Below, piece after piece: positions 50,397-58,105 of a stretch of DNA of 64,000 nt. Source of the stretch: Anaerolineales bacterium. GTDB lineage: Bacteria > Chloroflexota > Anaerolineae > Anaerolineales > JABWBV01. Position 1 is the first letter of the stretch, and each line of letters starts with the position of its first letter. Below the pieces are notes generated by a model. It was not told the DNA's origin. It saw only the letters and a list, made by a program, of their open reading frames with translations, and did no database searches. Where the stretch lies: contig JACKAX010000001.1 of the NCBI GenBank assembly GCA_020634875.1, positions 124,001-188,000 of the forward strand, in the 5' to 3' direction. A program made the translations under genes and the position numbers.

Positions 50397-51370
50397 CGCC
50401 CTAATATTTCGTCAATTTGTCGCATTTCAGCCGCCATCAACGGGCCAAAGTCCATTGCTTTCGCGTTTTCGGTGGCCTGTTTGACATTTTTGAAACCAGG
50501 AATCGGCACCATGTTCGCGTCGTGTGCCCAAATCCAAGCCAGGGCGCCCTGCGCCATCGTCCGCCCGCCGGAGGTCAGCACCTCACGTAGGCTTTCGACG
50601 GTTTGCAGGCGTGTAGCGATCTCGCCCGAGGAAAAGTCCGCACCCGAACGGATGTCGTCGGCGGGGAAGGTGGAGGCAGTGGTAAATTTGCCAGTTAGGA
50701 TGCCTTTGTTGAGTGGGTCTTTGTTGATCCCAGCCATGTTTGTGCTGGCGCATAGTTCACGCATCGGAATGTTATCAAAAAGGGCATTCAGCCGAAACTG
50801 TATGGAAGTACAGTGTTCGCCCGTCGAGAAGATTTCGGCCCGGTCCACCAGATCGGTGCTCCAGCCGTACCACCGGATTTTACCTTCCGTCACGAGGTCT
50901 TCCAACACGCCGCGTAGTTCCACCGCTTTGACCGGGTCGTAGTCCCCCGCATGGAGTTGGTAAATGTCAATCACATCCGTTTGCAGGCGGCGTAGGCTGT
51001 TTTCGACATCTTTCCGCACGTTGGCAAGAATCTGATCATCGTCGCCGTACACGGTTTTGGCGTCTTCATTGATGATGTGCCCGAATTTCGTTGCAATGAC
51101 GACCTGGTCGCGGCGTCCTTTGAGGGCGTTGCCGACAACGACTTCGCTATGCCCCGCCCCATAGTTGGCCGCGGTGTCGAAAAAGTTAACCCCCGCGTCC
51201 AGTGCGGCGTGGATCGCGCGGATGGCCTCTGCATCGTCGGTTTTGCCCCACCCCGCGGGGTAAGGATCTCGACCGGGTTGCGCCCATGTCCAGGGGCCGC
51301 CAATCGCCCAACAGCCCATGCCAAGAGCGGAGATTTGAAGGTTAGATTTTCCGAGGGTTCGAGTGAGCAT
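50387..51370 (-). CDS. Aldo/keto reductase
   Basis: A 327-residue NADPH-dependent oxidoreductase of the AKR superfamily. TIM-barrel marks: GVNFFDTAANYGAGHSEVVV (catalytic aspartate/tyrosine), QVVIATKFGHI (lysine), DVIDIYQLHAGDYDP (histidine), and PIPGFKNVKQATENAKAM near the end for NADP binding. The ATG at 51370 with an upstream AGGA is preferred to a longer reading. The stop codon lies inside repeat B1. Substrate unknown. Confidence 0.93.
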   Translation of the reverse strand: MLTRTLGKSNLQISALGMGCWAIGGPWTWAQPGRDPYPAGWGKTDDAEAIRAIHAALDAGVNFFDTAANYGAGHSEVVVGNALKGRRDQVVIATKFGHIINEDAKTVYGDDDQILANVRKDVENSLRRLQTDVIDIYQLHAGDYDPVKAVELRGVLEDLVTEGKIRWYGWSTDLVDRAEIFSTGEHCTSIQFRLNALFDNIPMRELCASTNMAGINKDPLNKGILTGKFTTASTFPADDIRSGADFSSGEIATRLQTVESLREVLTSGGRTMAQGALAWIWAHDANMVPIPGFKNVKQATENAKAMDFGPLMAAEMRQIDEILGRVA

Positions 51371-51403
51371 GGAGTTAAAGTCCTGAGTTATAGTAGGAGA
51401 ATA

Positions 51404-51464
51404 ATGATGTGATAAGTGAAAGGCGAAGAACTTTATCACTTATCACTTTATCACTTCATCATGA
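51404..51464. repeat. Family A hairpin repeat (A5)
   Basis: GTGATAAGTGA (51409-51419) pairs with TCACTTATCAC (51436-51446), followed by more ACTTTATCACTTCATCA words that touch the hydrolase stop at 51459. Confidence 0.75.
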
Positions 51465-52421
51465 TTCGAGAATAAATGCCAATGCCTCGCCCATCCGCTT
51501 TGCAAAATCGGCGGGGTAGAAATGGCCTTCGTCAGGGTATTCGATGAATTGGCAGGGAACGCCGCCATCGTTAAGCATTTGGGCGAGGTGTGCGGCTTTG
51601 TCGGGGTCAATGGTGCCGTCTTTGCGGCTGACCATGATAACGCCACGGACGTTGCGGTTTTTTGCCGCTTCAATTAAGGGCTGGAATGATTCTGGTTCAT
51701 CAATCATCGGGCCGCCGGGGGCAACGATGAGGAAACCTTGTGCGGGGACAATGTCGCCTTTGAGCGTTTGGGCGAGGGCGATGTCTGCCCCCATCGAAAA
51801 CCCGGTGAGGATGATCCGGGATGGGTCTATGGCGTAATCATTTTTGAGATTAGCAAAGTGATAAGCCAGTTGTTTTTCACCCGATTCGTGATCTGACCAG
51901 ACCGCACGGCCACCCGCCCAAAAGACTTCTTCGGAGGCGAGGGCGGCAACCAGCCAACCCTGATCGGCGGCGGATTGCCATTGGGGAAGTTCGATGTCCG
52001 GGTGGCTGCCGTTCCCGTGAAGGTGGAGGATGACCGGGGCCGCACCATCACCGTCCGGGGTGAGGGTATACAACTTCCGTGGGTCACCAGGGTCCGATTG
52101 GGCGCGGAGTTCCGCGTGGGCAGCGACACGTTGCTCAAATTCCGGGAGACCCTGCAACGGGGCGAAAGAAGGACTGGCCCGAAAAATCCCTTCCGCCAAC
52201 CAGATGCCATCCGCATAGAATGCGTCGAGAATCTCGTAAGTGAGCGGCACGTTATCAACACGCACGGCGAGGCAAGAGCGAAGATAATCTGCTTCGAGCC
52301 GGTCGGCGGGAAACTGCGGACCAATTTCGGTCAGTAGGTCGAGCGCCGGACCAAATTCCCCGTTTTGGTATAGGGCAATTGCGGCGTTATAGGCTTCTTG
52401 GAAGGTGGTGTATTTGGTCAT
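51459..52421 (-). CDS. Alpha/beta hydrolase with TPR-like N-terminus
   Basis: A 320-residue protein. Residues ~1-110 are helical and TPR-like (FQEAYNAAIALYQNGEFGPA, LDLLTEIGPQFPADRLEADY). The rest is an alpha/beta hydrolase (phospholipase/carboxylesterase type) with ILHLHGNGSHPD, GFSMGADIALAQ nucleophile, MVSRKDGTIDP and EYPDEGHFYPAD with the catalytic histidine. Function unknown. The stop codon abuts repeat A5. Confidence 0.85.
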   Translation of the reverse strand: MTKYTTFQEAYNAAIALYQNGEFGPALDLLTEIGPQFPADRLEADYLRSCLAVRVDNVPLTYEILDAFYADGIWLAEGIFRASPSFAPLQGLPEFEQRVAAHAELRAQSDPGDPRKLYTLTPDGDGAAPVILHLHGNGSHPDIELPQWQSAADQGWLVAALASEEVFWAGGRAVWSDHESGEKQLAYHFANLKNDYAIDPSRIILTGFSMGADIALAQTLKGDIVPAQGFLIVAPGGPMIDEPESFQPLIEAAKNRNVRGVIMVSRKDGTIDPDKAAHLAQMLNDGGVPCQFIEYPDEGHFYPADFAKRMGEALAFILES

Positions 52422-52449
52422 GGGAATGTAGAACGTAAAACGTAGAACA

Positions 52450-52502
52450 GTGATAAGTGATGAAGTGACGAGTAACCACCACTTATCACTTCATCACTTC
52501 AT
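52450..52502. repeat. Family A hairpin repeat (A6), overlapping the end of an SRPBCC fusion gene
   Basis: AAGTGATGAAGTG (52455-52467) pairs with CACTTCATCACTT (52487-52499). On the minus strand the same GTGATGAAGTGA word as in A4 gives the C-terminal residues VMK and the stop codon of the fusion gene. Confidence 0.8.
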
Positions 52503-53673
52503 CCACCAACCGCTTGATCGTTTCAAAATGCAGGCGTGTGTGGACGGAAAGGCCCTCTTGGTTGAGAGTCGTGACGATGTTGTGGAAAGTGCCTTTGTGG
52601 GTGACGGTTTCTTCGGGGAGACGTTGGAGGAGGGCAACGGTTTGGGCTTCGGCACGGCGGAGTTCGTCGAGCAGTTCGGGGAGGGTGGGGGTTACATCCA
52701 CGATGGATTTGACGATGTTGTGATTGTTCGTAGTCCAGTGGGTGAAAGGTGCACCATCCACGGCGTTGACGAGCCAGATTTGCATAGCCCGTTCGGTGTG
52801 GATCAGGTGGGCGATGATCTCTTTGGCGTTCCATTCCGTTTCGAGGGGACGATATTCGGCGGCGGTTTCGGAGACGTTCGCGAGGATTTCGGTGAGTTCT
52901 CCGTCCAGGCTGGCATAAATCTGGCGGGCTTCTTCGGCGAGTTCGGCGAAGGTAGCGGGGAGGTGCGGGTGAGGACGCCCGGAAAGGATCATGTCCGCTT
53001 CGTGGCGCGCTTTGCCGCGATACCAGGCAAGGTGAATGGTTTCGCCCGCCGTACGCCCTTCGAGCACCTGACCGATCTCTTCGTAGTTTTTGATGGGTTG
53101 CCCTTCCATTTCAACCAATATATCACCATCGGCCAGACCGAGCCTTTCCGCGTCCATGCCGGGGAGCGTGCCGCCGAGCAGGATGCCGTAATCAAGCGCA
53201 AGGTGTAGGCGTTCTTGTGTTTCTTTTTCCACCCGGCCACTGATGAGGATGCCCATCATCGGGCGGTTGTAGAAGCGAGGATCGAGGCCGGTTTCCAGGA
53301 CGGCTTGCAGGTTGGCGAGGGCGGCGGTCCACTGGATGCGGGCAGTGTCTTGATCGGCGTCGGTGGCGAAGGGGGTTTGTTCGAATGTCAGGAGGGTGGT
53401 GTCATTTTGGGGGGTGAGGGTGATCGAGAGGTGTCCATCCGTCGGGGCGAGGAGATCAAGGGCGAGGCAGGAATCTTTTTCAAGGGCAGAGATTTTTCCC
53501 AGCATGTGTGGCCCTTTTTCGGCCCAAACATAAAACCGGCCCCCCAGGCGTGCGTCCACATCACAGGCTTGGGCGAGCCAATCGAGCAGCCCCCCGGGGG
53601 TGGTCAGAGCGCGATAAACGGCAGAGGGCGCGGCTTGAATGGTTTGGGTGAGGGTCAACGGGGAGGTGGGCAT
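52486..53673 (-). CDS. SRPBCC (AHSA1-like) - PDZ - DinB fusion protein
   Basis: A 395-residue protein. Residues ~1-135: AHSA1/START-like domain (LTQTIQAAPSAVYRALTTPG, GRFYVWAEKGPHMLGKISAL). Residues ~155-235: PDZ-like domain (LLGGTLPGMDAERLGLADGD, VEMEGQPIKNYEEIGQVLEG). Residues ~245-390: DinB-like helices (EWNAKEIIAHLIHTERAMQI and VHTRLHFETIKRL). A tandem paralog of equal length precedes it. The function of the combination is unknown. The C-terminus is encoded by repeat A6. Confidence 0.82.
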   Translation of the reverse strand: MPTSPLTLTQTIQAAPSAVYRALTTPGGLLDWLAQACDVDARLGGRFYVWAEKGPHMLGKISALEKDSCLALDLLAPTDGHLSITLTPQNDTTLLTFEQTPFATDADQDTARIQWTAALANLQAVLETGLDPRFYNRPMMGILISGRVEKETQERLHLALDYGILLGGTLPGMDAERLGLADGDILVEMEGQPIKNYEEIGQVLEGRTAGETIHLAWYRGKARHEADMILSGRPHPHLPATFAELAEEARQIYASLDGELTEILANVSETAAEYRPLETEWNAKEIIAHLIHTERAMQIWLVNAVDGAPFTHWTTNNHNIVKSIVDVTPTLPELLDELRRAEAQTVALLQRLPEETVTHKGTFHNIVTTLNQEGLSVHTRLHFETIKRLVDEVMK

Positions 53674-53737
53674 GGGGATTCTCTTCTCAAGGGGATATTT
53701 TGCGGGCAGATTGTATCATCCCCAGTGGGGAGATTGA

Positions 53738-53800
53738 TGCGTATTGCATATTCCGTATTGCGTAACGATAAGATACGCAATACGGAATACGGAGTACGAT
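53738..53800. repeat. Family B hairpin repeat (B2)
   Basis: ATTCCGTATTGCGTA (53750-53764) pairs perfectly with TACGCAATACGGAAT (53774-53788) around a 9-nt loop. More GTATTGCAT and ACGGAGTACG words flank it. It fills the spacer between the two fusion genes. Confidence 0.85.
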
Positions 53801-53808
53801 GACAGCTT

Positions 53809-54996
53809 TTACGATGTTTTCCGCGCCGCTTCAAGCGCGGTTTGGATTTGCGCGGTGTGCTGGGCGAAGTGATTCCGCACGCCCTGAGCGAAGTCGTTGG
53901 CGGTGAGGAAATAGGTGCCTTTTTGAGCGACGAAACTTTCGGGGAGGGCGGCAATTTGAGCCATTTGGACATGGGCACTTTGCCGGAGTTCGGTGAGCAG
54001 TTCGGGGAGGGTATAGGTTTCGGCCAGAGCAGAAACTAAGGGCTGACCAGGGAAGTTCGGGAACTTGTTGCCTTCCTGAATCAACGACCAGGAAAATTGG
54101 CTCCAACGCTCGCCGATCAGCAAGTGGCCGAGGACTTCTTTGATACTCCACTCGCCAGGACTGGCTTTGTGACGGGCTTCTTCTTCGGTGACATCGGCGA
54201 GGAGTTCGTTCAGTTTGGGGAGGACTTCGGCGTACACGGCGTGGCCTTCGCGGGCGAGGTCGGCGGGCGGGGCAGGAAACGCGGGGATGGGGCGTTTGGA
54301 CAGTTCGACGGAAAGGATCACTTTTTCCGGGCCGCGGTAGACGACCGCTTCTACGACATCGCCGCCTTTGTGGTTGCCCAAAATGGAACGGATCGAGTCG
54401 AAGGAGGTGATTTCCACGCCATCTACGGAGAAGATCACGTCTTCGCCTTTCAGCCCGGACTTTTGTGCGCCCATGCCGTCAATAACGCCCGCAACGTGCA
54501 TTCCAGTCGAGATGGGGAGACCGAGCCGGTTTTTGAGATTTTCGTCCACCAGGCCGCCGATGAAAAAGCCAAGCATGGGACGGTCATACAGACGTTTGTC
54601 TATTCCCGTTTCGAGGACGGATTTCAGGTTCTCGAGAGAAGGGGGCCAGTTTTGGTTGTAACCCGCTACCTCGTCGGCAGGGACCTGTTCGTGGTGGAGG
54701 GTGATCAGGGTGCCGTCACCGTGAGGGGTGAGAAGGATGCGGACGTTTGTGGGGGCTGGTTCGCCCAGTCCGTGCCAGGAAAAGGCCAGGGCGTGGTTTT
54801 CTTCCAAATGGGAAAACTGTCCGGCAGTGAAGTAGCCCTGATTCCACCAGACGTACATCCGCCCGCCTTCGCGCGGTTCCGCCTCGACGACATCCCCGAA
54901 CCATTCCTGTAAGGCTGCCGCGTTGGTGAAGGCGCGATAAACCTGGGTCGGGGGAGCTTGAATTTCTTGGGTAAAAGTAAGCGTTTGGGTTGACAT
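53809..54996 (-). CDS. SRPBCC (AHSA1-like) - PDZ - DinB fusion protein, paralog
   Basis: A 395-residue protein with the same three parts as the next gene downstream: START-like (LTFTQEIQAPPTQVYRAFTN, GRMYVWWNQGYFTAG), PDZ-like (GVIDGMGAQKSGLKGEDVIF, VDGVEITSFDSIRSILGNHK) and DinB-like (GEWSIKEVLGHLLIGERWSQ, GVRNHFAQHTAQIQ). The ATG at 54996 has a GGAGG site. Tandem duplication is clear, with moderate divergence. A hairpin terminator lies upstream. Confidence 0.83.
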   Translation of the reverse strand: MSTQTLTFTQEIQAPPTQVYRAFTNAAALQEWFGDVVEAEPREGGRMYVWWNQGYFTAGQFSHLEENHALAFSWHGLGEPAPTNVRILLTPHGDGTLITLHHEQVPADEVAGYNQNWPPSLENLKSVLETGIDKRLYDRPMLGFFIGGLVDENLKNRLGLPISTGMHVAGVIDGMGAQKSGLKGEDVIFSVDGVEITSFDSIRSILGNHKGGDVVEAVVYRGPEKVILSVELSKRPIPAFPAPPADLAREGHAVYAEVLPKLNELLADVTEEEARHKASPGEWSIKEVLGHLLIGERWSQFSWSLIQEGNKFPNFPGQPLVSALAETYTLPELLTELRQSAHVQMAQIAALPESFVAQKGTYFLTANDFAQGVRNHFAQHTAQIQTALEAARKTS

Positions 54997-55010
54997 AGAT
55001 ACCTCCGAGA

Positions 55011-55047
55011 GAAAAAATGGGGGGCTTCCCAATTAAAGGAAGCCCCC
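55011..55047 (-). terminator. Rho-independent terminator after ankyrin gene
   Basis: GGGGGCTTCC (55020-55029) pairs with GGAAGCCCCC (55038-55047), with a T-run of six following on the minus strand. Confidence 0.85.
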
Positions 55048-55078
55048 GAAAAAGGAGAAACCAGAATCTGTAAACTGA

Positions 55079-55639
55079 TTAGTCCGTACCGCCAGCAGTT
55101 TCTAACACCGCCGCCAAGTCTGTATAACCGTTGGCTTTGGCGATGGCGAGGGGGGTGTGATTTTGATAGTCGGGGATATTCGGGTCGGCCCCGTGAGCGA
55201 GGAGCCATTTTGCCATTTCTACGTGGTTGTAGTTGGTTGCGCCTTGAAGGGCGTGCCCGGCGGTTTCAAAGCTGGCTCCGTGGGTGTGGAGCAGTTCGAC
55301 AAGTTCCACGTTGCCGCTCATGGCCGCGTGATAAAGGAGCGAGATACCATGTGCGCCCGCGACATGGATATTAGCAGGGTCTACATCGAGGAAAGCTTGA
55401 ACATCGTCAAGCCGCCCCAGCATGGCCGCGGTGGGCATTGTGAGCGGGGCACCCTGTGCGAGCAGGTATTCGGCGATGGCGCGGTTGCCCACGTGGGAGG
55501 CTGCGCCGAGGGGCGTCTCCTGCCAGGGTTCGTACATCACGTTGAGGAGTGCAGGGTTTTCGGCGAGCAGTTCTTTGACGCGGGCAAGGTTGTAGTGGGA
55601 AACGAGGACAATTTCGGGGGGAGGGGTTTGGTTGGTCAT
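55079..55639 (-). CDS. Ankyrin repeat protein
   Basis: A 186-residue protein with about five ankyrin repeats: ETPLGAASHVGNRAIAEYLL, AAMLGRLDDVQAFLDVDPAN, SLLYHAAMSGNVELVELLHT, GATNYNHVEMAKWLLAHGAD, HTPLAIAKANGYTDLAAVLE. It is a protein-protein interaction module with no catalytic part. The start at 55639 is chosen; an in-frame ATG at 55663 also exists. It follows the 49-aa SHOCT-like gene after 25 bp and probably shares its promoter and palindromic operator. Confidence 0.88.
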   Translation of the reverse strand: MTNQTPPPEIVLVSHYNLARVKELLAENPALLNVMYEPWQETPLGAASHVGNRAIAEYLLAQGAPLTMPTAAMLGRLDDVQAFLDVDPANIHVAGAHGISLLYHAAMSGNVELVELLHTHGASFETAGHALQGATNYNHVEMAKWLLAHGADPNIPDYQNHTPLAIAKANGYTDLAAVLETAGGTD

Positions 55640-55664
55640 AGTTGAGTTGCTCACAATGTGCAAG

Positions 55665-55814
55665 TTAATTCAGGCAAAATTGAACCGTAAGCGTAGGTTC
55701 GAGGGTATCTTCTTCAACAGAGGCATCCATCGCAGCCAATAATTCTAGCGCTTCTGGAACGGTGATTTTGCCCTCATCCAGCAAGTCTAAAATGAGCAGA
55801 TGTTCTTGTTCCAT
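55665..55814 (-). CDS. 49-aa SHOCT-like small protein
   Basis: A 49-residue protein, MEQEHLLILDLLDEGKITVP continuing into EALELLAAMD and an acidic tail. The pattern of a leucine-rich helix, DEGKIT, then EALELL matches SHOCT/DUF2089-like helical hairpins often found before envelope stress genes. A strong GAGGAG site lies before the ATG. A perfect 34-bp palindrome lies 36 bp upstream, and the ankyrin gene follows. Not previously visible to gene finders that require longer frames. Confidence 0.75.
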   Translation of the reverse strand: MEQEHLLILDLLDEGKITVPEALELLAAMDASVEEDTLEPTLTVQFCLN

Positions 55815-55849
55815 GGGGTATCTCCTCGCAAGGGGTCAGCGGAAACCGC

Positions 55850-55883
55850 ATTAGACTATTATCTAATTAGATAATAGTCTAAT
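55850..55883. promoter_or_regulatory. 34-bp perfect palindrome (operator candidate)
   Basis: Half-site ATTAGACTATTATCTAA is followed by its exact complement, centred at 55866/55867. It lies 36 bp upstream of the 49-aa gene. The rest of the gap to 56130 has no recognised gene. It may be an operator for a dimer/tetramer regulator such as PadR or TetR type, not identified here. Confidence 0.65.
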
Positions 55884-56130
55884 CAACGAGGAGAGTCAAG
55901 CATTTCTCATCTATTCCCAATATTTATCTGTAGGAGTTCTTTCCGAAGACGCTCCCCCAGGTTGGCGGTGGCGGTTTTTGGCGTGTCTGGAAGAAATGGG
56001 CAAGGGATGGGCCAACACAGTAGGCCCATCGGAGTTTAAAAGAAAAGCACCGCTATTCCAAAATGCTGAAATGTCTCAGAAAACAGGAGACCCCCTTTTT
56101 CCTTTGGCCGAGAAGACTCTACCGATTTCC

Positions 56131-57360
56131 TCAAAGGGAAACGCTTTGATCCTTGCCGAGATTAGGAAAGCTCCACAATAGCCCTAAAAAACAAAAAATG
56201 GGAAGGGGGAAAAAAACAAGATGCTTGGCCAGTATGCCATTAACAAACGCGGCCAAAAACAATCCCCATCCGCCCACAAAAAAAATGAGTGCGGCCAAAA
56301 CGCTAAGCCCCCTACCCCAGCGAGGAACTGCGGTCAGACGCTTGAGAATCAAGAAAAAAGCAGGGAGCATCATCGCAAAATTGCTAGTTGCAGTGCGAGG
56401 AATAATCATGTCTGTCACTACAATTGTGAGCAGGGCCGTCCAGAGAAATAAATATCCTGTTTGATGCCGAGCCACCCACCAACTCCAAAGGAGAAGTACA
56501 ATGATCGCCCCGAGCATCAAGTTGGTTCCCCATCCGGCTAAAGCAGGGAAAAAAACGCCGATCATCTCAACAGGGGAAATGCTCCCAGCATAATCAGGAT
56601 AAGCAGAGAGTTGTTGCCACATCTCTTGAGGCCAAGAGGGAAGCAAGAACAAAGATAAGCCTAACAAAATACCTGACGTAAAAATAAATGCGCTGATGAA
56701 ATACCATCGTTTTTGTGATACGGCCCAAACAAACAAAAAAGGAATCAATAAAATTACCATTTGAGGTTTTGCTGTGGTTAGAGCAAGAAGAATTCCGGCG
56801 CCAATATCTTTCCGTTGTTGTATCGCCCACAAAGCCCAAATAATCAAGAAGGCATTCAATCCTGCAAATTGCCCCACCAGAAGCGTATGTGCGCCATAAA
56901 CCCAAATCATTGAGAACACAACTAACGCGATTTTTTTTCTGAGCGCTATTTTCCATCCGATTACCCAATAACTGATGAGCGCCAAGCCAATGAGGGATAT
57001 TTCCAAGAGGGTCATCCAAATGGTTCTGGCCTGTGGAAAATCTAGAAACCCGAATGGTGCGAAAAAGAGCATCGAATGAAATGGATAAACAAAATGGTGC
57101 AAATCTTCCCCCTCTTCTGGACGAGCAGGTCTGCCATAAATCATTTGTTGAGCTAACGTAGTAACCTCAGGATCATAAGGACTCACACCTTCTATGACCC
57201 ATTTTCTAGCCCCGGTCCATCTATCCAGAAAATCCTGGCTTCCCCCGGGAAAGACCTCGACAAACCGGAAATTAACCATCGTTAGAAGCAAACTTCCCGC
57301 GAAGAATAGCAAGACCCAACCGACAAATTTAATTTCGAAAAGATTTTTTGTATACCTCAT
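56131..57360 (-). CDS. DUF2029/GT87-like membrane glycosyltransferase
   Basis: A 409-residue integral membrane protein with about nine to eleven helices. Features of the GT87/DUF2029 family are SQDFLDRWTGARKWVIEGVS (with PYDPEV), HHFVYPFHSMLFFAPFGFLD, and GQFAGLNAFLIIWALWAIQQ. Such enzymes use polyprenyl-phosphate sugars as donors on the outer face. The acceptor is unknown. The gene is divergent from the AT-rich candidate origin and uvrA. Confidence 0.82.
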   Translation of the reverse strand: MRYTKNLFEIKFVGWVLLFFAGSLLLTMVNFRFVEVFPGGSQDFLDRWTGARKWVIEGVSPYDPEVTTLAQQMIYGRPARPEEGEDLHHFVYPFHSMLFFAPFGFLDFPQARTIWMTLLEISLIGLALISYWVIGWKIALRKKIALVVFSMIWVYGAHTLLVGQFAGLNAFLIIWALWAIQQRKDIGAGILLALTTAKPQMVILLIPFLFVWAVSQKRWYFISAFIFTSGILLGLSLFLLPSWPQEMWQQLSAYPDYAGSISPVEMIGVFFPALAGWGTNLMLGAIIVLLLWSWWVARHQTGYLFLWTALLTIVVTDMIIPRTATSNFAMMLPAFFLILKRLTAVPRWGRGLSVLAALIFFVGGWGLFLAAFVNGILAKHLVFFPLPIFCFLGLLWSFPNLGKDQSVSL

Positions 57361-57540
57361 AGCGGGGATTGTAATCTTTTTCGGGAGGTCCTCAACCCTG
57401 GCTAGGTAGGTTTACCCAACCCAACTCCACAATTTGAAATTATTTGTCTACACTTTTGTAACGTTTCTCTCATTCACACGGGGGTTGACAAGTGCCATAT
57501 CTTGGGGTAACCCACAAACCTGAATTTAATCGCTTCTTAA

Positions 57541-57900
57541 AATTTCTGTGGATAACTGCCCCAAAACTGTGGAAAACCGGCCTTAATTGGGGAAAACTTC
57601 GCTCTTTTGTTCAGAACAGCCTTTTTTTCCCAACCCCATATATGGGGGGTCGTTTTTTCATTTTTCCCATATATTTGATTGGGATATTGGGGGATAAAAT
57701 CGCAATCAAGTTATACAGTATTCATCCCCACTTCTCCATAACTACAGATGGGGATAATGTGTGATGAGAACAACCATATATGTGTGGGTTTATCGCAGCG
57801 CACCCCTCAATTGTGGCGAAGATGTGCAGCCCATTTCCTTTTATCCACAATATCCACACCCCCTACTGAGATTACGAATAAAAGAATTATCCCCACATTA
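57541..57900. other. oriC: Candidate replication origin (AT-rich, DnaA-box cluster)
   Basis: Sites matching or near TTATCC(A/C)CA: TGTGGATAA at 57547-57555 (perfect, minus), TGTGGAAAA at 57568-57576, TGGGGAAAA at 57588-57596, TGGGGATAA at 57749-57757, TTATCCACA at 57841-57849 (perfect, plus), ATATCCACA at 57850-57858 and TTATCCCCA at 57887-57895. Between lie AT-rich runs. The 745-bp region 57361-58105 has no gene, and neighbouring genes point away on both sides. No dnaA or dnaN is seen nearby, so the call is tentative. Confidence 0.55.
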
Positions 57901-58105
57901 CTAAATGGATGGGGACAACGATAGTCATGAAAGACACTCTTATAAAACCGTTATATAGCAACCTTTCAGCCCTGATATAATGCCCGTTTGCATAAATGAC
58001 CTGTCAAGTTTAGAACAAATATGCTACAATCATCGACAACATCTTCTTTCGGGGAATTTCAGGTCCCTAGCAACTAAATACCATCATTCATCCTTACATA
58101 ACACA

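Noticed and set aside
55978..56181. 67-residue plus-strand frame
   Set aside because: No ribosome binding site or recognisable family, and it overlaps the end of a convergent gene.
57980..58105. 42-residue extension at the UvrA start
   Set aside because: The family begins at [15 protein letters not shown] residues; the extension lacks similarity and lies near the candidate origin.
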